DNA of 64,000 bases, taken from Klebsiella sp. RIT-PI-d (GTDB lineage: Bacteria; Pseudomonadota; Gammaproteobacteria; Enterobacterales; Enterobacteriaceae). The translations under genes and the position numbers were made by a program. The stretch covers positions 36,079 to 100,078 of the forward strand of contig NZ_LGIT01000012.1 in assembly GCF_001187865.1 (NCBI RefSeq), in the 5' to 3' direction. Shown piece by piece: positions 22,006-33,204 of the stretch (position 1 is its first letter; each line of letters starts with the position of its first letter). Under the pieces are notes generated by a model. That model was not told the origin of the DNA, searched no databases, and was given only the letters and a program-made list of their open reading frames with translations.

Positions 22006-23460
22006 TTACAATCCGCCAATATGCAGAGTTTTTACTTCCAGAAACTCGTCCAGCCCCAGTACCGATCCTTCGCGCCCCAGTCCGGACTCTTTTACGCCGC
22101 CAAAAGGCGCGACTTCAGTCGAAACAGCACATTCGTTGATGCCAATCATGCCGCTCTCCAGCGCCTGGGAAACCCGGAAGACGCGCTGCAAATTTTGCGT
22201 ATAAAAGTAGGCAGCAAGACCAAACGGCGTATTGTTGGCTCGCTGAATCACTTCTTCTTCGGAGGTAAAGCGAAAACAGGCAGCCAGCGGCCCAAACGTT
22301 TCTTCCTGTGCCAGTTTCATCCCATCGTTGCAGTCGCCAAGTACAGTAGGCTGCCAGAAGTTTCCTCCTGATGCGTGTGCCTGACCGCCGGTGAGCACTT
22401 TTGCGCCTTTATTAACGGCATCGTCAATATGCTCACGTACCTTCTCAACAGCAGAGGGTTCAATCAGGGGGCCGACAATAACGCCCTCTTCCATCCCGTT
22501 TCCGACTTTCAGCGCGCTAACAGCATCGCTAAGCTTGTGTACAAAGCTGTCGTAGATATTTTCCTGCACATAAAAACGGTTAACGCTGACGCACACCTGC
22601 CCGGCGTTACGGAACTTATTGGCCACCGCCCCCTGCACCGCCGCATCAATGTCTGCATCGTCGAAAACGATGTAAGGCGCATTGCCACCCAGTTCCATAG
22701 AGATTTTTTTCATCGTATCAGCGGAGTTACGTACCAGCGTTTTCCCGACTGCAGTCGAGCCGGTAAAGGTGATTTTACGTACCTCAGGGCTGGCCATAAT
22801 GGCGTCGCTGATTTCAGACGTACTCCCGGCAACCGCATTCAGAACGCCATCCGGCACGCCGGCTTTTTTCGCCAGTTGCAGCAGTGCAAAAGCGCTCAGC
22901 GGCGTATTATTTGCAGGCTTAATGACGCCGGTACAACCTGCGGCCAGCGCCGGACCAAGTTTGCGGGTGAGCATGGCCATCGGGAAGTTCCACGGCGTGA
23001 TCGCGGCAATCACGCCTACCGGTTCACGCGTTGCCAGAATACGTGAGCCAGGCTTCGCGGGCGGAATGATCTCTCCGTTAGCGCGTTTGGCCTGCTCAGC
23101 AAACCACTGAATGAAGCTGGCGGCATACTCTACTTCGCCTTCAGCTTCTTTGAGCGGTTTTCCCTGTTCGGTGGTCATCAGTTGTGCCAGCCAGCGTTTA
23201 TTCTCAATAATCAGCTGGTACCAGCGATAGAGGATTTCTGAACGTTGTTTAGCCGTTTGTGCACGCCAGCCAGGGAAAGCTCTGCTGGCCGCAGCAATAG
23301 CATCTTCGGTCTCTTTTTTACCGGCTTTTGCCACACGGGCAATGGTTTCTCCGGTGGCCGGGTTGACGACATCAAAAGTGGCGTCAAGCGTTTTCCAGAC
23401 TCCATCTACCAGATACCCTGTTTGAAAGAGTTCGTGTTCCTGAAGTGTCTGTGCTGCCAT
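22006..23460 (-). CDS. NAD(P)-dependent aldehyde dehydrogenase, GabD/succinate-semialdehyde type
   Basis: A 484-residue aldehyde dehydrogenase, full length and clearly related to GabD (shared ELGGNAP, DDADID, EETFGPLA, EVAPFGG-KESGLGREGS). Catalytic residues are Asn158 (PWNFP), Glu256 (MELGGN) and nucleophile Cys290 (GQVCVSVNR). In the cofactor loop, KPANNTP has no acidic residue after Lys181-Pro, as in GabD, which suggests NADP use is possible. E. coli K-12 has no gene here. It follows aaeXAB on the same strand but is separated by a terminator. The substrate is unknown: succinate semialdehyde by family, or an aromatic aldehyde by neighbourhood. Confidence 0.85.
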   Translation of the reverse strand: MAAQTLQEHELFQTGYLVDGVWKTLDATFDVVNPATGETIARVAKAGKKETEDAIAAASRAFPGWRAQTAKQRSEILYRWYQLIIENKRWLAQLMTTEQGKPLKEAEGEVEYAASFIQWFAEQAKRANGEIIPPAKPGSRILATREPVGVIAAITPWNFPMAMLTRKLGPALAAGCTGVIKPANNTPLSAFALLQLAKKAGVPDGVLNAVAGSTSEISDAIMASPEVRKITFTGSTAVGKTLVRNSADTMKKISMELGGNAPYIVFDDADIDAAVQGAVANKFRNAGQVCVSVNRFYVQENIYDSFVHKLSDAVSALKVGNGMEEGVIVGPLIEPSAVEKVREHIDDAVNKGAKVLTGGQAHASGGNFWQPTVLGDCNDGMKLAQEETFGPLAACFRFTSEEEVIQRANNTPFGLAAYFYTQNLQRVFRVSQALESGMIGINECAVSTEVAPFGGVKESGLGREGSVLGLDEFLEVKTLHIGGL

Positions 23461-23504
23461 GGTCCCTCCCGATGTATTTCTTATAGAGCGTTAAGTATAG
23501 CCAT

Positions 23505-23535
23505 AAAAAAACCGACGCTTCTGGCGTCGGTTTTT
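23505..23535 (-). terminator. aaeB terminator
   Basis: A perfect stem AAAAACCGACGC/GCGTCGGTTTTT with a TTCTG loop lies just past the aaeB stop and before the aldehyde dehydrogenase start. On the minus strand it ends in a T run. It separates the aae operon from the downstream dehydrogenase. Confidence 0.88.
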
Positions 23536-23553
23536 CCATTTTGTGCCACAAAC

Positions 23554-25521
23554 TTAACGGCTGGTCAGGGCGTGTTGGTATTTATGCAGCATGGTAACCA
23601 GTCGATATACCGGTTCAGTGACCTGCGGCGACGCCTGCCAGTAGCGGAGTTTTTCCTGATAAACGTCAAGCTCCTGCAAAAGCTCAGCAAAGCGGGCGCA
23701 GCGTTTATCATCATTGCCGGCAGAAATTACCCGATCGGCAGTCTGTCTTAACTGGCGGTGAAAGGCTGAGAGATCGTCGTTAACCGGCACTGGCGCATCG
23801 CGCAGGCGCTGATGCGCGATAATCAACGTGAGCGCCAGACGAAACTTTGCCACGTCGCCAGGAAATTTGTTCAGCAGCAGAAAAAGTTGTTGGTACAGGG
23901 CTGGCAGATGGTTTTCTTTGCGCCGGGCCATATTGGTTGTCATCGCCGAAACAGCAGCAGACACAAACTGATTTAAAAGCACGCGCCCGGTTCGGGCCCG
24001 GGAGTTGTCCCGAACCAGCAGGATCACCATTAATGCCAGCGAGCAACCCACTATCTGTCCCAGCGCGTTATCAAGAAACTGGTTGAAGTGAAAGGTCATT
24101 GGGTTATCCAGCACAATAACGTTGATGGTACTTGCCAGCGCTCCCAGCGATCCGATCTGCCTTTTTTGTACTTCAATCCCGGCAAAAAACGCCAGTACCG
24201 CCAGACTGATGCACAGCAGTAACATACTTTGCTGAGTGGAAGGGATGATGACCAGAAAAAACAGTGCCCCCAGCGGGAGTGCCACCAGCGTGCCATAGAA
24301 AAAATCGATTGCCACCATGCGCGGGTTCGGCATTCTCATGGCCAGCGAGGTCACAACCGCAATCATCACCATCGCGCCGCTGCCGGATGTCCAGCCGGTC
24401 CACAGCCAGAATAGCGTGCCGAGAATACAGGATAGCGTGGTGCGCCAGAAGTTGACCATCGCATGATGACGCTCGGCAGAATCTGCCCGGACCACCACTT
24501 CCCCCTGCAGGATCTCCTCTTCTACCGCGCTAATTTTAGTATTGCTCACCACGCCTCGTTTCAGCAGCTGATAGCGCGTGGCGGCGGCAACCCAGCTATA
24601 AACGGTCACCGGCGTTTCGCGCTCGCCGGTCCAGACCAGCAAACGGCGAATACGCTTCAGTTGCCGGCGCACATCCTGCGCATCCGCGACCGGGGTGGAA
24701 AAGATGTCACGCCAGGTATCCGTGACCATTTCAGGCCGGGTACTTTGCATAATATAGCTTTCACACGCCTGCGTAATAAGGGTGAGCGAAACGGTATTCA
24801 GCGCTTTCAGGCGACGACTTGCGCGCGACCAGCGGGAAGACTCCATCTGCAGATTACTGCGCATCCCGTCCAGCGCTGCCGTACGGCGCAGCAGTGCACC
24901 CCATGCCCGGTCTACCTCTTCGCCATCACCGTACTGAATGCAAAGCTGCATCAGGCGATATTGCTCAACCAGCAGGTTATCCAGTTCAATGTCGATCACC
25001 TGCTTGATCGAGCGGGGTGAGAACAGGAGATCGGCAACAATCGCGCAGACAATACCAATAACAATTTCGCTACAGCGTTCGACGGCAAATTGAGGGGTGA
25101 GTAGCGGTGCCGTCTGGATCGTAATCACAATGATCAGCGCCGTATAGCCAGCCAGTCCCAGCGCATAGGAGTTTTCAACCCGCACCAGCGATGAAAGCCA
25201 GGTACAAAATCCGGCCCACACGCAGCACACCAGAACCATCAGTAGCGGTGCGCGGATCATCAGGATAATAATGGTCAGGGCAGCAATACAGCCGATAAAG
25301 GTGCCAATAATACGCAGCATCCCGCGATAGCGGATGGCTCCCGACCACGGTTCGCCGCCCGCAGCGAATGCCGGACCTGCCGCCACTATCGCCGCCGTCA
25401 AAACAGCCCAGCGCGGCGTTTCAAGCTGAAAATGAAAGCCGACAAACAGCGCCAGTACAATGGCGCAGGCCAGCTTAACGGCAAAGCGCAGATGTTGAGT
25501 GGCAATGGAAAAAATACCCAT
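23554..25521 (-). CDS. aaeB: p-Hydroxybenzoic acid efflux pump subunit AaeB
   Basis: Inner-membrane pump of the aromatic carboxylic acid exporter AaeAB, 655 residues (PET/FUSC family). Two membrane blocks, each of several helices (about 10-170 and 370-490), flank large cytoplasmic domains; [24 protein letters not shown] and [19 protein letters not shown] segments mark them. The start [10 protein letters not shown] is chosen over an ATG four codons earlier because it matches E. coli AaeB and clears the aaeA stop by 4 bp. Last gene of aaeXAB, followed by a strong terminator. Confidence 0.96.
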   Translation of the reverse strand: MGIFSIATQHLRFAVKLACAIVLALFVGFHFQLETPRWAVLTAAIVAAGPAFAAGGEPWSGAIRYRGMLRIIGTFIGCIAALTIIILMIRAPLLMVLVCCVWAGFCTWLSSLVRVENSYALGLAGYTALIIVITIQTAPLLTPQFAVERCSEIVIGIVCAIVADLLFSPRSIKQVIDIELDNLLVEQYRLMQLCIQYGDGEEVDRAWGALLRRTAALDGMRSNLQMESSRWSRASRRLKALNTVSLTLITQACESYIMQSTRPEMVTDTWRDIFSTPVADAQDVRRQLKRIRRLLVWTGERETPVTVYSWVAAATRYQLLKRGVVSNTKISAVEEEILQGEVVVRADSAERHHAMVNFWRTTLSCILGTLFWLWTGWTSGSGAMVMIAVVTSLAMRMPNPRMVAIDFFYGTLVALPLGALFFLVIIPSTQQSMLLLCISLAVLAFFAGIEVQKRQIGSLGALASTINVIVLDNPMTFHFNQFLDNALGQIVGCSLALMVILLVRDNSRARTGRVLLNQFVSAAVSAMTTNMARRKENHLPALYQQLFLLLNKFPGDVAKFRLALTLIIAHQRLRDAPVPVNDDLSAFHRQLRQTADRVISAGNDDKRCARFAELLQELDVYQEKLRYWQASPQVTEPVYRLVTMLHKYQHALTSR

Positions 25522-25525
25522 CTGG

Positions 25526-26464
25526 TTAGCCAAACTCGCGCAGACGCAGCGCCAGTTTCTGGAAGAATGTCATCTGCCCGACATCGCGATCCTGTTCGCC
25601 GGTGATGACCACGGTTGCGGTTGTTCCGGCCGGCCACAGGTTTTTACTCTGGCTATCGAGGCGAATGCGTACCGGCACGCGCTGTGCCAGGCGAACCCAT
25701 TCCAGATTTGAGTCAATCGTCGCCATGCCTTTGGCATCGTTACTGCTGCTGGCATTGGTCACGCCAGCTGCGATGCTGTCGACAGTACCCTTGATCACGC
25801 GATTGCTGCCGAGCGGGGTAATTTCTGCCCGGTAGCCCGGGCGAACACCTTCCAGCTTGGTCTCTTCCATATAGGCCTGAATATAGAAGCTGTTTTTCTT
25901 CACCAGCGCCACGGCCGTAGAGCCGCGGGTAATAAATTCACCGCTGTAGACGTTCAGGTTAGTCACCCAACCGTCGGCAGGGGCACGAATAACGGTACGC
26001 TCCAGATCCAGTTTTGCCAGATCGCGCGTCGCCTCTGCCTTCGCCAACTGATGCAGCACGGTTTGCAGAATGTTATTGGCCTGGTCAATTTCTTCCCGCG
26101 ACATGGCCTGGACACCTAACTGATTGCGTCGTCCGGCCTCGCGCCGTTTTTCAGCCGCCAGAGCGTTATAATAGGCAACGTCGGCTTCAGCTTCTTCGAC
26201 CGCTTTTTGATAGCGAGGACGATCGATAGTGAACAATACCTGATCCTTGTTGACCAGTTGGTTATCTTTTACCTCGACCTGGGTGATAAGCCCGGCGACG
26301 TCCGGGGCAATCGCAACGACATCAGCGCTGAAACGCGCATCACGCGTCCACGGCGATTCCGTATAGTAGCGCCATGCGTGGAAGATGGCAGTAAAGGCCA
26401 GCAGAACCAGTATTACGGTAATCGCAATACGGGAAAATTTTCTTATTTGTGTTTTCACATCCAC
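25526..26464 (-). CDS. aaeA: p-Hydroxybenzoic acid efflux pump subunit AaeA
   Basis: Periplasmic membrane-fusion (HlyD-type) partner of AaeB, 312 residues. An N-terminal membrane anchor (about 11-31) precedes the split lipoyl domain ([27 protein letters not shown] and [21 protein letters not shown]), the alpha-helical hairpin (about 85-150) and the beta-barrel ([14 protein letters not shown]). It starts one base after the aaeX stop. The ATG at 26464 adds two residues over E. coli AaeA, so a GTG two codons later could also serve. Confidence 0.96.
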   Translation of the reverse strand: MDVKTQIRKFSRIAITVILVLLAFTAIFHAWRYYTESPWTRDARFSADVVAIAPDVAGLITQVEVKDNQLVNKDQVLFTIDRPRYQKAVEEAEADVAYYNALAAEKRREAGRRNQLGVQAMSREEIDQANNILQTVLHQLAKAEATRDLAKLDLERTVIRAPADGWVTNLNVYSGEFITRGSTAVALVKKNSFYIQAYMEETKLEGVRPGYRAEITPLGSNRVIKGTVDSIAAGVTNASSSNDAKGMATIDSNLEWVRLAQRVPVRIRLDSQSKNLWPAGTTATVVITGEQDRDVGQMTFFQKLALRLREFG

Positions 26465-26465
26465 C

Positions 26466-26669
26466 TCAGACGAACAAACGCGATATCAAATACACCAGGC
26501 AGCAATACAACGCGGTATTAAAGAGTGCGGGATGCCAGACAAAATCGTAAATCCCGGTGGGGACCAGCACGCGATGTACCAGCCAAAAAAGGGGCAGAGA
26601 CAATAGCAATTCAAAGAAGATCGGCGGAAAGGACAAGCCGAAAATCACAATGACAGGAAACAGACTCAT
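26466..26669 (-). CDS. aaeX: Small membrane protein AaeX
   Basis: A 67-residue DUF1656 membrane protein with two predicted helices (about 5-27 and 45-65), first gene of aaeXAB. It is nearly identical to E. coli AaeX (shared [20 protein letters not shown]). Its role in the efflux system is not defined. It is divergent from aaeR, with a LysR-type operator candidate 52 bp upstream. Confidence 0.95.
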   Translation of the reverse strand: MSLFPVIVIFGLSFPPIFFELLLSLPLFWLVHRVLVPTGIYDFVWHPALFNTALYCCLVYLISRLFV

Positions 26670-26720
26670 GTTGACCTTGATTAGCGAGAATGCAGGAGAG
26701 TGCGATAAAATAGTTATGTG

Positions 26721-26737
26721 GCTAACAATATATTAGC
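26721..26737. promoter_or_regulatory. AaeR operator candidate (LysR-type T-N11-A)
   Basis: GCTAA (26721-26725) and TTAGC (26733-26737) are perfect inverted arms around CAATATA, containing a T-N11-A LysR-box core. The site lies in the divergent aaeX/aaeR gap, 52 bp before aaeX and 62 bp before aaeR, the expected location for AaeR binding. Confidence 0.6.
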
Positions 26738-26764
26738 GTAATCGTTCTGTGGTGATCTATATTA

Positions 26765-26780
26765 TGTGATCTAAATCACT
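26765..26780. promoter_or_regulatory. CRP-like site upstream of aaeR
   Basis: TGTGA-TCTAAA-TCACT matches 9 of 10 core bases of the CRP consensus TGTGA-N6-TCACA. It ends 18 bp before the aaeR start codon, so bound CRP would more likely block aaeR than activate it. Confidence 0.5.
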
Positions 26781-26798
26781 TTTAAGCCAGAGTGAACA

Positions 26799-27725
26799 AT
26801 GGAACGTCTCAAACGCATGTCAGTTTTTGCCAAAGTCGTCGAACACGGCTCATTTACTGCTGCCGCACGCCAGCTGCAAATGAGCGTATCATCGCTCAGC
26901 CAGACGGTATCAAAGCTTGAGGATGAATTGCAGGTCAAACTGCTAAACCGCAGTACACGAAGTCTTGCGCTTACCGAAGCGGGTAAAATTTACTATCAGG
27001 GCTGCCGTCGAATGATGCATGAAGTGCAGGATGTTCATGAGCATCTATATGCGTTTAATAACACGCCCATTGGTACGTTACGCATTGGCTGTTCTTCAAC
27101 TATGGCACAAAATGTCCTCGCTAAAATCACCGCAGAGATGCTGAAAAAGTATCCCGGACTGGCGGTAAACCTGGTGACCGGCATTCCGGCCCCGGATTTG
27201 ATCGCCGACGGTCTGGATGTGGCTATTCGCGTTGGCGCATTGCAGGATTCGAGTCTGTTTTCCCGTCGACTGGGGGCGATGCCAATGGTGGTCTGTGCGG
27301 CACAATGTTATCTCCGGCAGGCCGGAATACCGGAAAAGCCCGCCGAGCTTGCCAGTCACTCATGGCTCCAGTACAGCGTGCGTCCGGATAATGAATTCGA
27401 GCTGATTGCCCCGGAGGGGATCTCAACGCGTCTGATCCCGGAGGGAAGATTCGTGACCAACGATCCAATGACTCTTACCCGATGGCTGGTCGCCGGAGCC
27501 GGGATCGCTTATGTCCCGTTAATGTGGGTGATCGATGAGATTAACCGTGGCGAACTGGAGATTGTGCTGCCGCGTTATCAGGCCGATCCGCGCCCGGTTT
27601 ATGCGCTATATACGGAAAAAGATAAGCTGCCGCTGAAGGTGCAGGTCTGTATTAATGCGCTTACCGAGTATTTCGTAGAGGTCGCCCGCGTATATCAGGA
27701 AATGCGCGAACGCGGCAAAAAATAG
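26799..27725 (+). CDS. aaeR: LysR-family regulator AaeR
   Basis: A 308-residue LysR-type transcription factor, activator of aaeXAB in response to aromatic carboxylic acids in E. coli. The N-terminal winged helix (about 1-60; FAKVVEHGSFTAAARQLQMSVSSLSQTVSKLE) is followed by the linker helix and a two-lobed effector domain (about 90-300, with GTLRIGCSSTMAQNVL and DGLDVAIRVGAL). Divergent from aaeX. Start at 26799 with an upstream AGAGTGA. Confidence 0.95.
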   Translation: MERLKRMSVFAKVVEHGSFTAAARQLQMSVSSLSQTVSKLEDELQVKLLNRSTRSLALTEAGKIYYQGCRRMMHEVQDVHEHLYAFNNTPIGTLRIGCSSTMAQNVLAKITAEMLKKYPGLAVNLVTGIPAPDLIADGLDVAIRVGALQDSSLFSRRLGAMPMVVCAAQCYLRQAGIPEKPAELASHSWLQYSVRPDNEFELIAPEGISTRLIPEGRFVTNDPMTLTRWLVAGAGIAYVPLMWVIDEINRGELEIVLPRYQADPRPVYALYTEKDKLPLKVQVCINALTEYFVEVARVYQEMRERGKK

Positions 27726-27741
27726 CCTTAGCGATGTGCGA

Positions 27742-27773
27742 CCTGCCCGTTGTCGCTGCGCTTACCGGGCAGG
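27742..27773. repeat. REP element between aaeR and tldD
   Basis: CCTGCCCG (27742-27749) pairs with CGGGCAGG (27766-27773) around TTGTCGCTGCGCTTAC, which contains the GCGCTGCGCTTACCGGGC-like core of enterobacterial REPs. It lies between the convergent ends of aaeR and tldD and may serve as a 3-prime end for both. Confidence 0.75.
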
Positions 27774-27830
27774 CTTAGCTAATAGATGCAGATAAGACCA
27801 GGCTAATACCCGGTAAATCATGTCAGAACG

Positions 27831-29282
<1,452 letters not shown>

Positions 29283-29361
29283 CTACTCTTTGGTTGCCAG
29301 CGTCGCTGGCGATAAAAAAACGTATCTATTGAGATTGAGGCAATTCATAGCTGTCGTCAAA

Positions 29362-32300
29362 TCATTGCTTTTTGCCATCGCGCGTTTGACGCAGTACCTC
29401 GTTAATTTGCGGCTTATCGATTGGGCCGGTGATGCGATAGCGCAGGATAGAAACTTTATTCCACAATGGTCCCAGCACTTTGCTGGCCGCGAAAACGGCT
29501 GCACCGACAATCGGGTTGACGGCAAATGCCGCGGCAACGCCGACGGTTGCGGAAATTTCCGGAGCCACTACGGCTTCCATATTCAATTCACGGCGTACCA
29601 GATTAATAGAGCCCTGCATCGCGATGTCGGCCTCCAGCCCGTCGACCAGGGTATCGTCGGTATGCAGCGTGCCGTCTTTGATCCAGGCGGTACTGCGAAT
29701 AGAGTCAAACCAGAAACCTTCGCTGAAGGTATCGCTGAAATCGAAACGCAGCTTGCGCAGCAGCGCATCCACACTGACCAGTCGCAATAACTGCCCTGCA
29801 TGTCCGGTGCTGATATCGGTAAATTCGCCCTTGCCCAGACGGGCATGTAGAACGCCGTTCAATGACGACACATCAGGCTGCCACGGGGCATTACGCCAGT
29901 GAAGATCGTAATCAAGGTTGAAAGAGGAATCGCGGATTGGCGAGACCACGCCAAAGAATCCCAGTGCGGAGTCCAGTTTGCGGCCGTTAATTTTGCCTTT
30001 CAATGACGTTCGCTGTTGGCCCGGAGTATTTACCCATACGCCATTGGTGGTCAGACGACCAAAAGCGGTATCGACCAGTCCGTTAGCCAGCGTCAGCGTA
30101 TCGCCCTTAATCTTCACATCTGCGTCAATGCGCCCATATTTTTGCCCCCAGAACCAGCACTCTGCGCAGCGCAACTGGGCGTCAGGCCAGCCGCGGAAAT
30201 CAACACTACGGGACGTAAACGGTGCGTCAGAGCCAGCACCGCTGCCATTGCCACTCAGGGCTTTGGTATTCGGATTAAAGTAGAGATAGCGGATCGCCGC
30301 CAGCCACGGTGCGTCATCGCGCATCGTGAGCGAGGCATTAATTTCACGGCCCTGCGCGTCGACGCGCGTACCGCCCGCCACCGGCTGCGAGACAATACTC
30401 AGGTTATTCCACTGCTGGCCGCCGAGCGCCAGCGCAGGCGTTCGCAGCGTGATATTTTGCGGGAAACTCGCGGCGCTGCTGACGTTGCTTGCCGCGCCTT
30501 TCTGGAACAGCGCCAGCCATTGCGCGCCGTCCATAGGGGGTAAATTCAGTTCTATGCCTGACTGCGAGGGTAAGCGCGGCATCGTCCGGCTGTCGGTGGT
30601 CACGATTGCGCGATCGAGCGTGAGTTTTTTATCCAGTAACCAGCGGCTATTAAAATGGCTCTCTTTACCAACATTCCCCGTCAGATCGAAGTGATTCAGA
30701 TCGCCTTTAGCCCTGACGTTCACCGACAGAGGCACGCCCGCAGATTTGCTGACAGGCTCAGGTAAGTGACTACTTACATTCTTCAGGTCGCCGGTCAGGT
30801 TTACGTTGTAATTGGTGCCGCCGCCGTAAGGCAGGTCGATATTAACTTTACCCTGCCACGGAACCGTGCCAGCGAGCGCATCGTTAACCTGTTTTGGCAG
30901 AATGCCCATACGCGCAGGCTGCCAGTTAGCATTCATATTGACAGCAACCTGAAAGGCTTTCTTGCCTTCGGTCGTGGAAAAATCCACTTTAAGCGGTTGA
31001 TTAAACCAGTTTGCCTGCATCGGCCCACTTTGCAGATTACCATTTTCAAAATGAAACGCGCCGCTCAGATTTTTGAGCGTCGAGTCCAGCGGTTTTATGT
31101 ACAGGCTGTTGTTTTTTAACGTGACATCACCCAGAGCAGTCACATTCTCGCCCTCCAGCGGGATATCAAGATGTAAGCGAGCATTCACATCGCCATCAAG
31201 CTGCAGCTGCTGTAACGTGGCACCCAGTGAATCATTCAGCGGCGTCTGTTCAAAATAAGGACCAACGTCTTTACCTGGCCCGTGCAGGTCAGCATCAATA
31301 AGCAGTTTGAGTTTGACGTAATCCGGAATAGCAACCCGAAGATTGCGCGCTTCCACCCCTCCGAGTCGGGCGCTGTCAGCGTTGATCCACATTCCGTCAT
31401 TAATAAAGTCGAGGACCAGATCCTGTTTCGTGAGCGCAGGCCAGTCTGGCTGAAAAGCATAAGTAGCATTGCGAACCGCCGCCAGCACTTCAAACTGCCC
31501 TTCATTATGCTTATAGGGGAAAAGGTGCGGGTTCCCGCCAAAGACGATGGTTGCATTATCCGCTTGCCCGCCCTGAATGGCGCCGCTGAGATAATCCACC
31601 AGCTTTTTGCCCATCAGGTTTTCGGGAAAATAGCGCCATGCCTGCGAGGCATCGCTGGCATCGGCTCCGGCCAGAATACCCAGCCATGGCTCACCCTCTT
31701 TGGGCTGCAGATAACGGAAGTTACCTCCGGCGTGAACGCCTGTCGCCTTAACGTCAATATGCCGACCGTCGAGCATGAAACCGTGTTCGTTCTTGATCCA
31801 GTTTAGTGTGGCAACGCCCTTTTCGATTTCCAGCGGCGCACGGAAGACCAGGTCGTAAGGCATTTTGGCCCGATCCATATTAACCGTCATCGACGCATTT
31901 TCTACGCTGCCCACAATGTTCCCGGAAAAGTGCTCGGCACCGGGTAGCATCTTCCACTGTTTCCAGGCCAGATCCTGCCAGGTCGCATTAAAGCGGGTTT
32001 TATCCGTTGCTTTCAGCGGAATATCAAGCGCCAGCGAGTTAATGTTCCCGGAAGGCTCCGTGGCGCGCCAGATTTCACCCAGTTTCGGCGATATTTTATC
32101 GGCAATCGGGAGTAACCCTTCCAGGCCGCTTAGTTCAAGATGGCTGGCACGAATGCGAAACTCATCGCTCTGCACGCGATCTTGACCGCCAACGTCCTGT
32201 TCGGGGATCCATGCCAGCGCCAGCGCCCCACGCGGCCACGGCTTATTGTCGATAGTGATACGCGTATCAGGAATACGAAATTCCCAGCCGTCCTGGCCGC

Positions 32301-33165
32301 CTGAGATATGTGCTGTCAGGTTATCAACGGAGAGCCGATGCGTTTCATCATTGCCTTTCCAGCTCGCTCCCCCCTTTTTCAGCCAGATATCGCCGCCTGA
32401 AACATCGCCTTTGGTCAGATCGACCCAGCCTTCCAGACTGAATTGCGCCGTCTCAAGCGCCACGTTGTCCTGCATCCAGCGGCCCAGCCACGGCTTGACG
32501 TCAATATCATCAGCCTGTACCCAGATTTTACCGTCGTTCAGCAGGCCGTTATCGTCGCGCAGATCCATACGCACTTTCATGACGCCGTGCTGCCCGGTCA
32601 GGCTGGAGAGACTGACTTCACCTTCAGCGCGATGGCGGTTGCGGCCGTTAAGCCACGTCAACTGGGGAATAGTCAGTTCCGCACGCTGTCCGGAAGGCGT
32701 CAGAAAGCTGATATGACTGTCACGGAGATCGAAATGGTCGAACTGGCGCAGGAAAAGGTCGCTGATGCGGTCTGATTTAATGCCGTCATCACTGCTTTGC
32801 ATTAGCGGCGTGTTGGTGCTGAAATTAAGCTGCCAGAAGGTGAGATCGCGAAACTGCCAGCGCAGGTGGAGCAGACTCTGCCAGACGTCGAGAGCCAGAG
32901 TAACGCGCTTTATCGACACCTTGTCGCCATCGTTAAGCCGGGCGCTGATATCACGCACGTCCACTACAGGGCCAAAATTTTCCCAGCTGGCATTAATCTT
33001 ACTGGCGTCAACAGCAACGCCAGTAGAAGATTCAATTTTCGCCAGCAGTGTCGGACGCCATTTGTCGAGCTGTGGCAGAACGAGGCGCAAGCCGCTCACT
33101 GCCAGGGCAACGATGACAACCAGCATTGCACCTGTAAACAGTAAAATCCCCGGCAATCGCCTCAC
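29362..33165 (-). CDS. yhdP: AsmA-like phospholipid transport protein YhdP
   Basis: A 1267-residue AsmA-family envelope protein. YhdP, TamB and YdbH together move phospholipid to the outer membrane. One N-terminal membrane helix (about 7-27, ILLFTGAMLVVIVALAV) is followed by a long periplasmic beta-rich groove with many repeated strands. A conserved C-terminal AsmA-like region contains LRLVSVDALLRKLRFDFSD and TDDTLVDGLEADIAMQGSINL. Length matches E. coli (1266). It lies 39 bp after rng on the same strand. Confidence 0.96.
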   Translation of the reverse strand: MRRLPGILLFTGAMLVVIVALAVSGLRLVLPQLDKWRPTLLAKIESSTGVAVDASKINASWENFGPVVDVRDISARLNDGDKVSIKRVTLALDVWQSLLHLRWQFRDLTFWQLNFSTNTPLMQSSDDGIKSDRISDLFLRQFDHFDLRDSHISFLTPSGQRAELTIPQLTWLNGRNRHRAEGEVSLSSLTGQHGVMKVRMDLRDDNGLLNDGKIWVQADDIDVKPWLGRWMQDNVALETAQFSLEGWVDLTKGDVSGGDIWLKKGGASWKGNDETHRLSVDNLTAHISGGQDGWEFRIPDTRITIDNKPWPRGALALAWIPEQDVGGQDRVQSDEFRIRASHLELSGLEGLLPIADKISPKLGEIWRATEPSGNINSLALDIPLKATDKTRFNATWQDLAWKQWKMLPGAEHFSGNIVGSVENASMTVNMDRAKMPYDLVFRAPLEIEKGVATLNWIKNEHGFMLDGRHIDVKATGVHAGGNFRYLQPKEGEPWLGILAGADASDASQAWRYFPENLMGKKLVDYLSGAIQGGQADNATIVFGGNPHLFPYKHNEGQFEVLAAVRNATYAFQPDWPALTKQDLVLDFINDGMWINADSARLGGVEARNLRVAIPDYVKLKLLIDADLHGPGKDVGPYFEQTPLNDSLGATLQQLQLDGDVNARLHLDIPLEGENVTALGDVTLKNNSLYIKPLDSTLKNLSGAFHFENGNLQSGPMQANWFNQPLKVDFSTTEGKKAFQVAVNMNANWQPARMGILPKQVNDALAGTVPWQGKVNIDLPYGGGTNYNVNLTGDLKNVSSHLPEPVSKSAGVPLSVNVRAKGDLNHFDLTGNVGKESHFNSRWLLDKKLTLDRAIVTTDSRTMPRLPSQSGIELNLPPMDGAQWLALFQKGAASNVSSAASFPQNITLRTPALALGGQQWNNLSIVSQPVAGGTRVDAQGREINASLTMRDDAPWLAAIRYLYFNPNTKALSGNGSGAGSDAPFTSRSVDFRGWPDAQLRCAECWFWGQKYGRIDADVKIKGDTLTLANGLVDTAFGRLTTNGVWVNTPGQQRTSLKGKINGRKLDSALGFFGVVSPIRDSSFNLDYDLHWRNAPWQPDVSSLNGVLHARLGKGEFTDISTGHAGQLLRLVSVDALLRKLRFDFSDTFSEGFWFDSIRSTAWIKDGTLHTDDTLVDGLEADIAMQGSINLVRRELNMEAVVAPEISATVGVAAAFAVNPIVGAAVFAASKVLGPLWNKVSILRYRITGPIDKPQINEVLRQTRDGKKQ

Positions 33166-33204
33166 GCCTTTCTCCTTGTCAGCCGGCCACGGCAGACTGT
33201 TGTA

